Source of the DNA: MWEH01 sp035409945
GTDB lineage: Bacteria > Bacillota > Clostridia > Christensenellales > DTU072
DNA length: 64,000 nucleotides
Direction: 5' to 3'
Assembly (NCBI GenBank): GCA_035409945.1
Contig: DAONQC010000003.1
Span: forward strand, 186,001-250,000
The notes under the pieces: generated by a model
Database searches by the model: none
What the model was told of the DNA's origin: nothing
Seen by the model: the letters and a program-made list of their open reading frames with translations, nothing else
Shown here: positions 45,250 to 55,320 of the stretch, piece by piece
Numbering within the stretch: the first letter of the stretch is position 1
How the letters are laid out: each line of letters opens with the position of its first letter
Made by a program: the position numbers and the translations under genes

Positions 45250-46803
45250 TTATCCTAGCGCACTTATTTTCTTTTGCATATTTTCACTTAGCCCTTGTAT
45301 TTCAAACTCAACACCACCACTCGTATGTGCATGTTTACATTTAGCTATTCTATCACCTGCTGTTGCATCGAGTTCCTTAACTTCTTCTAAATCTAAGGCG
45401 ATTTGTTTTATATGTGGCATTACTGATGAGGATGAAATGTATTTAGTTAACTTATCGATATTAAACACATACAACGGACCGGATACTTTAACAATCATCT
45501 TATCATGTTCAACTTCTTTAGTAACTATTACTTTTTGTTTGTAGTTAGGTATATTTATTAATGCAACCACAACCATCCCACCTAATACCCCCCAAACCAA
45601 ATCTTTATATATGGTAAGAGCACAAGTTGCTAGCAATATAATTGCTTCTTTATATGAAGGCTTTAATACTTTAAAAAACAAAGGAAAATTGCACATTCTT
45701 ATCGCAACTGAAATTAAAATTGCAGCAAATACAGTTAGTGGAATAAACTTTATTACATCCATTAAGGTTAGGTATAGTATTAAAATAAATAGAGCATGTA
45801 TCATGCCTGATATAGATGATTTTGCACCCGCATTTATATTTGCAGAAGTTCTCGCAAGCGCTGCTGTGGCAGGAAGTCCGCCAAGACATACTGATGCAAT
45901 ATTCGCTACCCCTTGTCCTAATAATTCTTGATTCGGATTATGTTTAGTCCTTGTCATGCTATCAGCAACTGTTGCTGATAAAAGGCTCTCCATGGAACCT
46001 AACATAGCTATGACCAACGATGGAACAATTAGCTTGCTAAAATTAAGATTTCCAAATCCAGCAAATGATATAGGGTAAAACTCTGCTTTAATTGTGCCGT
46101 ATTTAGTACCAATGGTTTCAACAAGCTCTTGATTACCAGTGGTCTTTTCTATGATTAGATTTATCCCAGTACAAACTATTTTCGCTATTATCGCAGCTGG
46201 AATTTTTCTATTTATCTTATTCAAGACCAGTATTATAATTAAAGCAAAAATTCCAATTAAAAAAGTTACATATTTAAACTCATGGATGTTTTGACCATAT
46301 GATATTAATTTTGGAATAAGTTCAGTTCCACTGGCAGATTCTAATCCAAACAAGTCTTTTAGTTGTCCTACAAATATCGTTATACCTACGCAAGTAGTAA
46401 ATCCCACTACTATTGAATGTGGAATGTAGTTAATTATCTTTCCTGTTCTAGTAATTCCAAGAATAATCATCCATATGCCAGCTAAAATTGTAGCTACTTG
46501 TAATCCTAATAAGCCAATAGCAGGATCAGACAAATAACCAAAAACAATTGCTACAAAAACTGGGGTTGGACCACCGATTTGGAACCTACCACCACCTAGA
46601 AAAGAAACTAAAAATCCAGCTACTATAGCTGTAATTAAACCTATTTGCACGCCATTAGTAGAAATATGTTCTGGCATGCTTTGTATTCCTACAGCTATAG
46701 ATAAAGGAAGTGCAATAATGGCCACTAAAAGCCCCGCCATTATGTCATTACCTATATACTTTTTCTTGTAATCTTTATAGAAAATAAAAATATCTGGCTT
46801 CAT
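45250..46803 (-). CDS. SulP-family anion transporter with STAS domain
   Basis: About 517 residues. SLC26/SulP inner-membrane transporter: MAGLLVAIIALPLSIAVGIQ at the first core helix, GPTPVFVAIVFG around helix 3, and a C-terminal STAS domain from about 430 (IKQIALDLEEVKELDATAGD). Substrate could be sulfate, bicarbonate or another anion. I start at 46803; the longer frame begins with GTG at 46821 directly abutting the AAGG. Convergent with the ATPase operon. Confidence 0.88.
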   Translation of the reverse strand: MKPDIFIFYKDYKKKYIGNDIMAGLLVAIIALPLSIAVGIQSMPEHISTNGVQIGLITAIVAGFLVSFLGGGRFQIGGPTPVFVAIVFGYLSDPAIGLLGLQVATILAGIWMIILGITRTGKIINYIPHSIVVGFTTCVGITIFVGQLKDLFGLESASGTELIPKLISYGQNIHEFKYVTFLIGIFALIIILVLNKINRKIPAAIIAKIVCTGINLIIEKTTGNQELVETIGTKYGTIKAEFYPISFAGFGNLNFSKLIVPSLVIAMLGSMESLLSATVADSMTRTKHNPNQELLGQGVANIASVCLGGLPATAALARTSANINAGAKSSISGMIHALFILILYLTLMDVIKFIPLTVFAAILISVAIRMCNFPLFFKVLKPSYKEAIILLATCALTIYKDLVWGVLGGMVVVALINIPNYKQKVIVTKEVEHDKMIVKVSGPLYVFNIDKLTKYISSSSVMPHIKQIALDLEEVKELDATAGDRIAKCKHAHTSGGVEFEIQGLSENMQKKISALG

Positions 46804-46917
46804 AAACCCCACCCCACCCACCTTGTTATGATAGTCTGATGTACTAATTATGTACTATATAAATAATTGTATGTATATTAAATAGTAAATTATGCAAGAA
46901 ATAAAGCAAAATAATGC

Positions 46918-47029
46918 ATTATTTTATTTCATTACAGTTAGTTCGGTCATTTTTTTACAACCTACTGGTTCTATACCATTATCTAAAACATCTCTTGTTC
47001 TATATCCTTTTTCAAGCACTGAAAATGTA
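46918..47029 (-). repeat. Diverged copy of the leuB 3' end
   Basis: Aligned to leuB 47033-47131 at a 110-base offset. In frame it reads VLEKGYRTRDVLDNGIEPV then GCKKMTEL before a one-base slip near the end. Over the 27 codons before that slip I count eight synonymous and five amino-acid-changing codon differences. Confidence 0.9.
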
Positions 47030-48106
47030 TTACTCTATTTCATTACAGATTAACTCTGCCATTTTCTTACAACCAACTGGCTCGGTATCATTATCTAAAA
47101 TATCTCTTGTTCTGTATCCTTTTTTGAGTACTATATCAACAGCTTTTTCAATAGATTCTGCTTCCTTTATCAAGCCGAAAGAATCTCTTAGCATCATAGC
47201 AAGTGATAGTATTGTAGCGATAGGATTGGCTACATCTTTTCCTGCTATATCAGGAGCAGACCCGTGTATAGGCTCATACATACCCCTTCCACCTTCTCCA
47301 AGCGAAGATGAGGGCATCAAACCAATAGAACCTACTATTTGAGCAGCTTCGTCAGATATTATATCGCCAAACATATTGTTAGCAACTATTACATCAAACT
47401 GCTTTGGATTTTTCACTAGCTGCATAGCCATATTATCAACCAGCACATCAACCACAGTTACTTCAGGATATTCTTTTGCTACTCTATGAATTACTTCTCT
47501 CCAAAGTCTTGAGCTTTCAAGCACATTAGCTTTATCTACATTAGCCACTTTTTTGCTTCTATTCATAGCCATCTTAAATGCTACATGGGCAATCCTTTCT
47601 ACTTCCATAACACTATACATTTCTGTATCATATGCCTCTTGTCCGTTAGGACCACCATCTCTTCTGCCTCTTTCACCAAAATATATGCCACCGGTTAATT
47701 CCCTTACTATAACCATGTCAATACCCTTATCGGTTATTTCTTTTTTAAGAGGGCTAGCATTTTTAAACTCGGAATATAACTTTGCAGGTCTAATATTAGC
47801 GAACAACCCTAGTTCTTTCCTTAGTCCAAGAAGAGCTCTTTCAGGCCTTATATTACCAGGTAAATTGTCCCATTTAGGTCCCCCAACTGCACCGAGCAGG
47901 ACACTATCTGAATCCAGACAGGTTTGTAATGCCTCATCAGTCAATGGTATCCCATACTTGTCTATGCTTATTCCACCAGCATCTACAAACTTATAGTTAA
48001 ATGTGTGAGAATAAACTTTTCCAATCTTGTCTAAAACCCTCAATGCCCCAGTAACTATTTCTGGACCAATGCCATCACCTTTTATAACAGCTAAATTAAT
48101 TTCCAT
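47030..48106 (-). CDS. leuB: 3-isopropylmalate dehydrogenase
   Basis: 358-residue NAD-dependent decarboxylating dehydrogenase that makes 2-oxoisocaproate. Motifs: AVIKGDGIGPEIV, LLGAVGGPKWD, RELTGGIYFGERG and the late GSAPDIAGKDVANPIA. Last gene of the branched-chain cluster. With cimA present it also acts on 3-methylmalate for isoleucine. GAGGAA before ATG. Confidence 0.96.
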   Translation of the reverse strand: MEINLAVIKGDGIGPEIVTGALRVLDKIGKVYSHTFNYKFVDAGGISIDKYGIPLTDEALQTCLDSDSVLLGAVGGPKWDNLPGNIRPERALLGLRKELGLFANIRPAKLYSEFKNASPLKKEITDKGIDMVIVRELTGGIYFGERGRRDGGPNGQEAYDTEMYSVMEVERIAHVAFKMAMNRSKKVANVDKANVLESSRLWREVIHRVAKEYPEVTVVDVLVDNMAMQLVKNPKQFDVIVANNMFGDIISDEAAQIVGSIGLMPSSSLGEGGRGMYEPIHGSAPDIAGKDVANPIATILSLAMMLRDSFGLIKEAESIEKAVDIVLKKGYRTRDILDNDTEPVGCKKMAELICNEIE

Positions 48107-48140
48107 TTTAATTCCTCTTCATTTATTTCATTATTTTTTA

Positions 48141-48215
48141 TAGATGGTAATATCCACCTTTTTTTATAAGATTTTTAAAATTCTGAGAAAGAAGACACTC
48201 CTTCTACTCTTTCCT
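48141..48215 (-). repeat. Decayed copy of the leuD 3' end
   Basis: Aligns with 48235-48310 at an offset of about 94 bases, in the leuD-leuB gap. VEG at its start and KKGG near the end are still recognisable; small indels break the frame. Confidence 0.8.
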
Positions 48216-48220
48216 TTTAA

Positions 48221-48697
48221 TTAATTACTTTTCATGGATGGTAGTAATCCACCTTTTTCTATAATGTTTTTTAGAAACTCTGGGAATGGTGGGAATGTTC
48301 CTTCTACACCAGTTGTTAAATTTTTAATAACACCAGTATCAAAATTAACTTCAACCATATCACCTTCATTTATATCTCCATCATATTCAACAATGGCAAG
48401 TCCTGTGTTAATTGAATTTCTATAGAATATACGAGCAAAGCTTTTAGCTATCACACACGCAATGCCACTTTCTTTAATTGCGATTGGAGCATGTTCTCTA
48501 GACGAACCACAACCAAAGTTATATCCACCTACCATTATGTCGCCTTTTTGAACTCTTTTTACAAAAGTCTTATCTAAATCTTCCATACAATGGCAAGCTA
48601 GTTCTTTTGGATCTGAAGTATTGAGATATCTTGCTGGTATTATGACATCCGTATCAACATTATCGCCATATTTAATAACTTTTCCTGTAATCTTCAT
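48221..48697 (-). CDS. leuD: 3-isopropylmalate dehydratase small subunit
   Basis: 158-residue swivelling domain of isopropylmalate isomerase. It contains DTDVIIPARYL and the substrate-binding GCGSSREHAPIA. The short type pairs with the 419-residue LeuC encoded 20 bases upstream; together they are the archaeal/clostridial-type isomerase, which can also serve citramalate. AAAGGAG before ATG. Confidence 0.96.
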   Translation of the reverse strand: MKITGKVIKYGDNVDTDVIIPARYLNTSDPKELACHCMEDLDKTFVKRVQKGDIMVGGYNFGCGSSREHAPIAIKESGIACVIAKSFARIFYRNSINTGLAIVEYDGDINEGDMVEVNFDTGVIKNLTTGVEGTFPPFPEFLKNIIEKGGLLPSMKSN

Positions 48698-48717
48698 ATC
48701 TATCTCCTTTTAAAATC

Positions 48718-49977
48718 TTATAGTCCCACTGGACTTGTTATTTTGCCAGTTATTGCTGAAGCAGCAGCAACTGCTGGACTACATAAATACACTTCACTTT
48801 CAGGATGTCCCATACGACCTACAAAGTTTCTATTTGTAGTAGCTAAAGATCTTTCACCTTTTGCAAGTATACCCATGTGACCACCCAAACATGGTCCACA
48901 AGTTGGTGTAGAAACAGCGCAACCTGCATCAACAAAAATTTTAGTTAGTCCATTTACTGCCATATCTAAAAATATTTTTTGTGTAGCTGGAATTATAATT
49001 ACCCTAACTCCCTTTGCTACCTTCTTACCTTTAAGTATTTTTGCCGCTATTTCAAAATCTGAATATCTTCCGTTTGTACAAGAGCCAATGACCACCTGAT
49101 CGATCTTTATATCGCCAATTTTATCAAAAGTCCTTGTATTAGATGGCAAATGAGGGAATGCTACTGTTGGTTCAATTTTTGATAAATCTATATCATACAC
49201 CTCGTCATACTTTGCATCTTTATCAGCTTCAAAAACCACCGGCTTTTTGGTGCTATGGTTTGCAATATATTCTAAAGTTATATCGTCAACTGGGAAAATC
49301 CCATTTTTTGCGCCTGCTTCAATTGCCATATTGCAGATTGTAAACCTATCATCGATAGTTAGATTTTTAACGCCATCGCCAGTAAATTCCATGGATTTAT
49401 ATAATGCTCCATCAACGCCAATTTTTCCAATGATGTGAAGTATTATATCTTTGCCACTAACCCACTTCTTTGGTTTTCCCGTTAAGTTAAACTTAATTGC
49501 TGAAGGTACTTTAAACCATGCTTTACCATATGCCATACCCACAGCCATATCAGTAGAACCTACTCCTGTTGAAAAAGCACCTAATGCGCCATATGTACAA
49601 GTGTGGCTATCTGCACCGATAACTAAATCCCCAGCGACAACCAATCCTTTTTCAGGAAGTAGCGCGTGCTCCACCCCCATTTCTCCTACATCATAGTAGT
49701 GAGTAATATCTTTTTTACCTGCAAAATCTCTCACTATCTTTGTTTGCTCTGCTGCCTTAATGTCTTTATTAGGTGTAAAATGATCCATTACAAGTGCTAT
49801 CTTGTCTTTATTAAAAACACAATCACACCCTGCTTTTTCGAACTCTTTAATTGCGACTGGACTAGTTACATCATTGCCTAATACTAGATCTAAATCGGCC
49901 ATTATTAATTCCCCAGCGACAACCTTATCCTTGCCAGCATGAGAAGCTAATATCTTTTGAGACATTGTCATTGCCAT
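48718..49977 (-). CDS. leuC: 3-isopropylmalate dehydratase large subunit
   Basis: 419-residue aconitase-type subunit with a [4Fe-4S] cluster; Cys ligands in GSCTNGRYSDFE and CGPCLGGH. GADSHTCTYGALGAFSTGVG is the substrate region. The length marks the prokaryotic short class that works with a separate LeuD. Strong AGGAGG before the start. Follows cimA after a 215-base gap. Confidence 0.96.
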   Translation of the reverse strand: MAMTMSQKILASHAGKDKVVAGELIMADLDLVLGNDVTSPVAIKEFEKAGCDCVFNKDKIALVMDHFTPNKDIKAAEQTKIVRDFAGKKDITHYYDVGEMGVEHALLPEKGLVVAGDLVIGADSHTCTYGALGAFSTGVGSTDMAVGMAYGKAWFKVPSAIKFNLTGKPKKWVSGKDIILHIIGKIGVDGALYKSMEFTGDGVKNLTIDDRFTICNMAIEAGAKNGIFPVDDITLEYIANHSTKKPVVFEADKDAKYDEVYDIDLSKIEPTVAFPHLPSNTRTFDKIGDIKIDQVVIGSCTNGRYSDFEIAAKILKGKKVAKGVRVIIIPATQKIFLDMAVNGLTKIFVDAGCAVSTPTCGPCLGGHMGILAKGERSLATTNRNFVGRMGHPESEVYLCSPAVAAASAITGKITSPVGL

Positions 49978-50060
49978 ATGCTTCCTCCTATTTTATATTT
50001 ATGTATCAAATTTAATTTCTTTATTTTAGGGTGCAATAACTAACTATTTTGTAACCCTTT

Positions 50061-50112
50061 TGTTTGTTTATATGCTATACATTACTTTTTTTGAACTAGT
50101 ACACCTTACGTA
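50061..50112 (-). repeat. Decayed copy of the cimA 3' end
   Basis: Aligns with 50174-50220 at an offset of about 112 bases. The frame still gives VLVQKK-stop against parent VPVLQN-stop. The rest of the leuC-cimA gap (50113-50192) holds no gene. Confidence 0.65.
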
Positions 50113-50192
50113 ATTCGTTATATAATTGTATAACCCCGTCAAAGTGTGTCTAGTACTTTATATCTGTACGCTGCCCGTTTATATACCGTATG

Positions 50193-51779
50193 TTAGTTTT
50201 GTAAAACTGGTACACTTTGCTTTTTATGTAGATAATACTCGATTGCGTCTGTTAGTGCATACCAGCTAGCTTCTATTATGTCTGTAGACACTCCAACTGT
50301 TGTCCATATGTGATTGCCATCGGTATTTTCAATCAAAACCCTAACTTTTGATGCTGTTGCATTATTACCTTCTAGTACTCTAACTTTATAGTCAGTAAGA
50401 TGAATGTTTTTTAATTCGGGATAGAAAATAGATAAAGCCTTTCTTAATGCGATATCTAGAGCATTAACTGGTCCATTTCCCATCGCGGCTGATGTTTCAG
50501 TTCTCCCTTCAACCTCAACTTTAATTAGTGCAAAAGCGCTCATCTCTCCATCTGGTGAAGGATGCTCCCCTGAAGTTTTATACATGCTTAGCTTGAAATA
50601 CGGCTTGTATCTACCAAGTGCATTTAATACCATTAACTCAAAACTAGCATCTGCAGCTTCAAACTGATATCCCTCATGTTCTAACTCCTTTAGTTTATCA
50701 AGTATTATCTTAGCTTCTGGAGATGATTTCGTTATTTCTGGGGCGATGTTTTCTAGCTTGTTAATAATCGTTGTACGACCACTCATCTCGCTCATCAAAA
50801 ATTTTCTTTTGTTACCAACAGATTCTGGATGGATGTGTTCAAATGAATCGCTTCTTTTATCTACGCCATCTATATGCATACCACCCTTATGAGCAAAAGC
50901 ACTAGACCCAGTGTATGGCTTATTTGAAGGTGCTATTAGGTTTGATATATCATATATTTTCATAACCGTTGAGGTAAGATTAGTTAAATCACCTTCTATG
51001 CAAGACATTCCCATTTTTAACTGGATATTTGGGATTAATACACTTAAATCTGCATTTCCACACCTTTCACCTATTCCCACAAACGTTCCTTGAACATGTG
51101 TGGCGCCAGCTTGTACAGCTAACATTGAAGATGCAACTGCACAATCAATATCGTTATGACAGTGTATACCTATTCTTTTATCAGGATATTTATCCACTAC
51201 TTTTTTGGTAATTTCATATGCTTCTACTGGTAAAATTGCACCGTTTGTATCGCAAAGGACTATTACATCTGCACCAGCTGAAACTGCTTTATCAATGATT
51301 TTCATGGTACATTCTTCATTTGCTTTATATCCATCAAAAAAATGTTCGGCATCAAAAACTACCTCTTTTCCCTTTCCTTTAAAGAAAGAAATAGTGTCAT
51401 AAATCATTTCTAAATTTTCTTCTTCGGTAGCTCTCAAAATTTCTTTGATGTGCAAATCCCAACTTTTACCAAAAATAACAACTGTTGGTGTATCTGCTTG
51501 AAGTAATGATATTACATTAGCATCATCTTCTACTTTAATACCCTTTCTCCTTGTGCTACCAAACGCACATAAAGTGGCGTTTTTAAGTTCAAGTTTTTTA
51601 ACTTTCTCAAAAAACTCAATATCTTTGGGGTTGGAACCAGGGTTGCCAGCTTCAATGTATCTAACACCAAAATCGTCAAGTGCTTTTACTATATTTAGTT
51701 TATCTTGTACAGAAAAAGATATCCCTTCGCTTTGCGCCCCATCTCTTAGTGTACTGTCAAATATTTCTATTTTTTTCAT
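50193..51779 (-). CDS. cimA: (R)-citramalate synthase
   Basis: 528 residues. DRE-TIM metallolyase condensing pyruvate and acetyl-CoA to citramalate, the threonine-independent route to 2-oxobutyrate and isoleucine. Opens IFDSTLRDGAQSEGISF, with IGIHCHNDIDCAVASS carrying the metal His residues. The C-terminal LeuA dimer (allosteric) domain carries NGPVNALD and STDIIEASW. The GAQSEG signature and length separate CimA from LeuA, which lies next upstream. Confidence 0.93.
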   Translation of the reverse strand: MKKIEIFDSTLRDGAQSEGISFSVQDKLNIVKALDDFGVRYIEAGNPGSNPKDIEFFEKVKKLELKNATLCAFGSTRRKGIKVEDDANVISLLQADTPTVVIFGKSWDLHIKEILRATEEENLEMIYDTISFFKGKGKEVVFDAEHFFDGYKANEECTMKIIDKAVSAGADVIVLCDTNGAILPVEAYEITKKVVDKYPDKRIGIHCHNDIDCAVASSMLAVQAGATHVQGTFVGIGERCGNADLSVLIPNIQLKMGMSCIEGDLTNLTSTVMKIYDISNLIAPSNKPYTGSSAFAHKGGMHIDGVDKRSDSFEHIHPESVGNKRKFLMSEMSGRTTIINKLENIAPEITKSSPEAKIILDKLKELEHEGYQFEAADASFELMVLNALGRYKPYFKLSMYKTSGEHPSPDGEMSAFALIKVEVEGRTETSAAMGNGPVNALDIALRKALSIFYPELKNIHLTDYKVRVLEGNNATASKVRVLIENTDGNHIWTTVGVSTDIIEASWYALTDAIEYYLHKKQSVPVLQN

Positions 51780-51808
51780 ATTATTACCCTTATTATTTTA
51801 ACTTGATT

Positions 51809-53308
51809 TTATAGTGTTTTATTAATTGCTTTTATGTATGCTATGATACTTGCCTCTATTATGTCAGTTGACAGTCCAGTACCAGTATAAATAGTATCAT
51901 TATATTTAATCTTGACAGTTGCTTCACCAAGAGCATCGTTACCATCTGTAACACTTTGAATGGAATAATCATCAAGCTCTCTTCCTGTACCTTTGATGAT
52001 TTTATCAACTGCATTAAATGCTGCGTCTACCGGTCCATGACCTAGCGCGACTTTTTCAATTAGTTGATTATTAAATAATAATCGAACAACTGCGCTTGAA
52101 GATGATTTGTTACCACTATTAACAGTAAATCTATCTAGCTTGTATTCTTGTTCTTCATATTTGTCTTCAACTCCAACTAGCGCTATTAATTCAGCATCTG
52201 AAACTTTTCTTCTCTTATCTGCAAGAGCCTTAAATTTCTCAAAAAACACATTCATCTCATCGTCAGTTAAGGTATATCCTAATGTTTTTAGTCTATCTCT
52301 AATTGCATGTTTTCCACTATGCTTTCCAAACACCATGCTATTAGACGGAATTCCTACTGACTGAGGACTCATAATTTCATATGTAGCACGATTTGCAAGC
52401 ACGCCATGTTGATGTATTCCAGCTTCATGTGCAAATGCATTTTCACCAACTATAGGCTTATTAATTGGGGCTCTTAACCCTAGTGTTTTGTACACTAAAT
52501 TGCTAGTTGAATAGATCTTTTGGGTATTTACATTCAATTCACATTGATATTTATCTTGTCTTGTTACTAGCCCCATTATAACTTCTTCTAGGGCAGCATT
52601 ACCTGCTCTTTCGCCCAGACCATTTATTGAACATTCTACTTGATCAGCGCCTGCTTCAACTGCTGCTAAACTGTTTGCTACTGCTAAGCCTAAATCGTTA
52701 TGGCAATGTACTGAAAACTTTGCCTTGTCGGCATTTTTTACATTAGCCTTTAGATACTTTATTAAATCATACATTTCAGAAGGAGTGGTATATCCGACAG
52801 TGTCAGGAATGTTAATAACTGTAGCACCTGCTTGAATTGCTGTTTCTACAGCCTTGACTAAGAAAGGTCTTTCGCTTCTAGTTGCATCTTCACAAGAAAA
52901 TTCCACATTATCCACTAGTTTCCTAGTATACCTGACATGTTCATCGATGGTTTTTAGCACCTTTTCTTCGCTCATCTTTAGTTTATATTGCATGTGAATT
53001 GGTGAGGTAGCTAAAAACACATGGATTCTTGGGCTAGCCCCATTCTTTACTGCTTCATATGCTAAATCGATATCTCTTTTAACACAACGCGCAAGACTTG
53101 CTACAGAGCAGTTCTTAACCCTCTCTGCAATTGCCTTAACTGATTCAAAGTCTCCTTGTGAACTAGCTGCAAACCCTGCTTCTATTATGTCTACGCCTAG
53201 TGCTTCTAATGCTAAAGCTACATCAATTTTTTCTGTAATGTGCATACTGCAGCTAGGTGCTTGCTCTCCGTCTCTTAATGTAGTATCAAAAATCTGTATT
53301 TTTCTCAT
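51809..53308 (-). CDS. leuA: 2-isopropylmalate synthase
   Basis: 499 residues. First committed enzyme of leucine synthesis. IFDTTLRDGEQAPSCSM start, metal His residues in FSVHCHNDLGLAVANS, GERAGNAALEEV, and the C-terminal regulatory LeuA dimerisation domain from about 380 (GHGPVDAAFNAVD), which binds leucine for feedback. AAGGAAGGA before ATG. 32 bases after ilvD. Confidence 0.95.
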   Translation of the reverse strand: MRKIQIFDTTLRDGEQAPSCSMHITEKIDVALALEALGVDIIEAGFAASSQGDFESVKAIAERVKNCSVASLARCVKRDIDLAYEAVKNGASPRIHVFLATSPIHMQYKLKMSEEKVLKTIDEHVRYTRKLVDNVEFSCEDATRSERPFLVKAVETAIQAGATVINIPDTVGYTTPSEMYDLIKYLKANVKNADKAKFSVHCHNDLGLAVANSLAAVEAGADQVECSINGLGERAGNAALEEVIMGLVTRQDKYQCELNVNTQKIYSTSNLVYKTLGLRAPINKPIVGENAFAHEAGIHQHGVLANRATYEIMSPQSVGIPSNSMVFGKHSGKHAIRDRLKTLGYTLTDDEMNVFFEKFKALADKRRKVSDAELIALVGVEDKYEEQEYKLDRFTVNSGNKSSSSAVVRLLFNNQLIEKVALGHGPVDAAFNAVDKIIKGTGRELDDYSIQSVTDGNDALGEATVKIKYNDTIYTGTGLSTDIIEASIIAYIKAINKTL

Positions 53309-53340
53309 GTTGATTTCCTTCCTTAAAGTTTAAGTTTTAT

Positions 53341-55005
53341 TTATATATTAAATGATGCTCCTTTGTCTGCTGAAGATACGAGTTTTTCATACCTACGTAA
53401 GTATCCCTTAAGGTTAGCTTCTGGCTTTAATTTCATACTCTTTTTTCTATTTTCTAATTCTTCATCAGATACATCTAAATTTATGGAATAGTTATTTATA
53501 TCGATTATTATTTTGTCTCCTTCTTTTACATATGCAATTGGACCACCTTCTCTAGCTTCTGGGGATATATGCCCGATAGCTGCGCCTCTCGTTGCACCGG
53601 AGAATCTTCCATCGGTAATGAGGGCAACATCTGCATCTAATCCCATACCAACGATAGCTGAAGTTGGCGATAACATTTCTCGCATTCCAGGTCCACCTTT
53701 TGGTCCTTCATACCTAATTACTACGACATCGCCTTTATTTATTTTTTTACCATAAATTGCAGCTATTGCATCTTCTTCACTATCAAAAACTCTTGCTCTT
53801 CCAGTAAATTTAAGCATTTCTGGTCTTACTGCACTTCTTTTCACCACAGAACCGTTAGGAGCAATGTTTCCAAATAAAACGGCTAAGCCCCCTGTTTTTG
53901 CGTATGGCTTTTCAACTGACTTAATGACTGTATTATCAAGCACTTTAACTTTTTCTATGTTTTCTCCTACAGTTTTCCCTGTCACAGTTAGACAGGATTT
54001 ATTAACAACATTAATTTTATCTAACTCTTTGAAAACAGCTTGTATGCCACCAGCACGATGTAAGTCTTGTAAATGATGAACTCCGCTTGGCGCAAGTTTG
54101 CATAGGTTTGGAACAGACTCGCTTACTTCATTTATGAATTTTAGGTCAAGTGGCTTTCCCATCTCCATACACATTGCAGCAAGATGTAGTACTGTGTTAG
54201 TAGAACATCCTAGCGCCATATCCATAACTAGTGCATTTTTAATGGACTTTTCATTTATGATATCTAGAACTTTTATGTCTTTTTCAAGTAGTTCCATAAT
54301 TTTCATGCCTGTAAGTTTGGCAAGGCGTATTCTTTCGGAGTAAACTGCTGGAGTTGTTCCGTTTGTTGGTAGCGATATTCCTATTGCTTCTGTTAAGCAA
54401 TTCATAGAATTTGCAGTAAACATTCCTGCACACGAGCCACATGTAGGACAAGCATTATTTTCTACCTTATCGAGTTCATCTTGGTCTATAAAGCCACCTT
54501 TAAAGGCACCAAGTGCTTCATATACACTGTTATAATCAAGAAAATTCCCTTGACTATCTGGTATAGATAACATAGGTCCTCCACATACAAATATAGAAGG
54601 TAAGTTGAGGCGAATTGCAGAAAGAAGCATCCCAGGAACAATCTTGTCACAGCTAGGGATAAAAACTAAAGCATCAAAACTATGTGTTTTGACTACACAC
54701 TCTACACTATCAGCTATTATTTCTCTTGTGCATAAGGAGTATTTCATGCCTTCATGGCCCATGGCAATGCCATCACAGACACCGATAGTATTGAATTCTA
54801 GTGGAGTTCCACCAGCGGCAAGCACACCGTCTTTAACTGCCCTAGATATTGTGGATAAATGAATGTGCCCTGGCACAATTTCATTAAATGAGTTAACTAT
54901 ACCAATTATTGGTCTTCTAATTTGCTCATCCACCAGTCCATCAGCTTTAAGTAATGATCTAGACGGAGCTTTTTCTGCACCTTTTTTAATGTTATCTGAT
55001 CTCAT
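53341..55005 (-). CDS. ilvD: Dihydroxy-acid dehydratase
   Basis: 554 residues. FeS dehydratase common to valine, isoleucine and leucine synthesis. Cluster Cys residues lie in the GVCDGIAMGHEGM region, IPSCDKIVPGM and CPTCGSCAGMFTANSM. GLDADVALITDGRFSGATRG near the C-terminus is the other family block. AAGAGG precedes ATG. The 315-base gap upstream to ilvC holds only degenerate repeats. Confidence 0.96.
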   Translation of the reverse strand: MRSDNIKKGAEKAPSRSLLKADGLVDEQIRRPIIGIVNSFNEIVPGHIHLSTISRAVKDGVLAAGGTPLEFNTIGVCDGIAMGHEGMKYSLCTREIIADSVECVVKTHSFDALVFIPSCDKIVPGMLLSAIRLNLPSIFVCGGPMLSIPDSQGNFLDYNSVYEALGAFKGGFIDQDELDKVENNACPTCGSCAGMFTANSMNCLTEAIGISLPTNGTTPAVYSERIRLAKLTGMKIMELLEKDIKVLDIINEKSIKNALVMDMALGCSTNTVLHLAAMCMEMGKPLDLKFINEVSESVPNLCKLAPSGVHHLQDLHRAGGIQAVFKELDKINVVNKSCLTVTGKTVGENIEKVKVLDNTVIKSVEKPYAKTGGLAVLFGNIAPNGSVVKRSAVRPEMLKFTGRARVFDSEEDAIAAIYGKKINKGDVVVIRYEGPKGGPGMREMLSPTSAIVGMGLDADVALITDGRFSGATRGAAIGHISPEAREGGPIAYVKEGDKIIIDINNYSINLDVSDEELENRKKSMKLKPEANLKGYLRRYEKLVSSADKGASFNI

Positions 55006-55031
55006 TTTCTTAACCTCTTTTTTTTAATATG

Positions 55032-55246
55032 ATACCGTTTCAACAGTCTATTTAGGCAACGAATTTAATTTTCTATCCCTATTCTGTTGTTAATAAGGTT
55101 CTGTTTCGACAGGCTATTAATTTTTATCTCTATTTTTAGTACGCCTCCGTGTCAACAGCCTGTCTAGTAACGGATTGGTTTTTACCTCTATTTTTCAATA
55201 CGCAACCATTTCGACAGTCTATTCAGGCAACGAATTTAATATTTAC
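55032..55246. repeat. Four degenerate tandem units between ilvC and ilvD
   Basis: Units near 55032-55097, 55098-55142, 55143-55201 and 55202-55246 share TTTCRACAGYCTATT and CTCTATTTTT strings. The first and last share CAGTCTATT then AGGCAACGAATTTAAT. No parent gene is evident, and 55247-55320 shows nothing else. Confidence 0.8.
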
Positions 55247-55320
55247 TAGCTAGGTTTAGCTATAGGTGATTATGGTATTTAAGCCTTTTAAGGTTTAAAC
55301 CACACAGGCAAAAATTTAGA

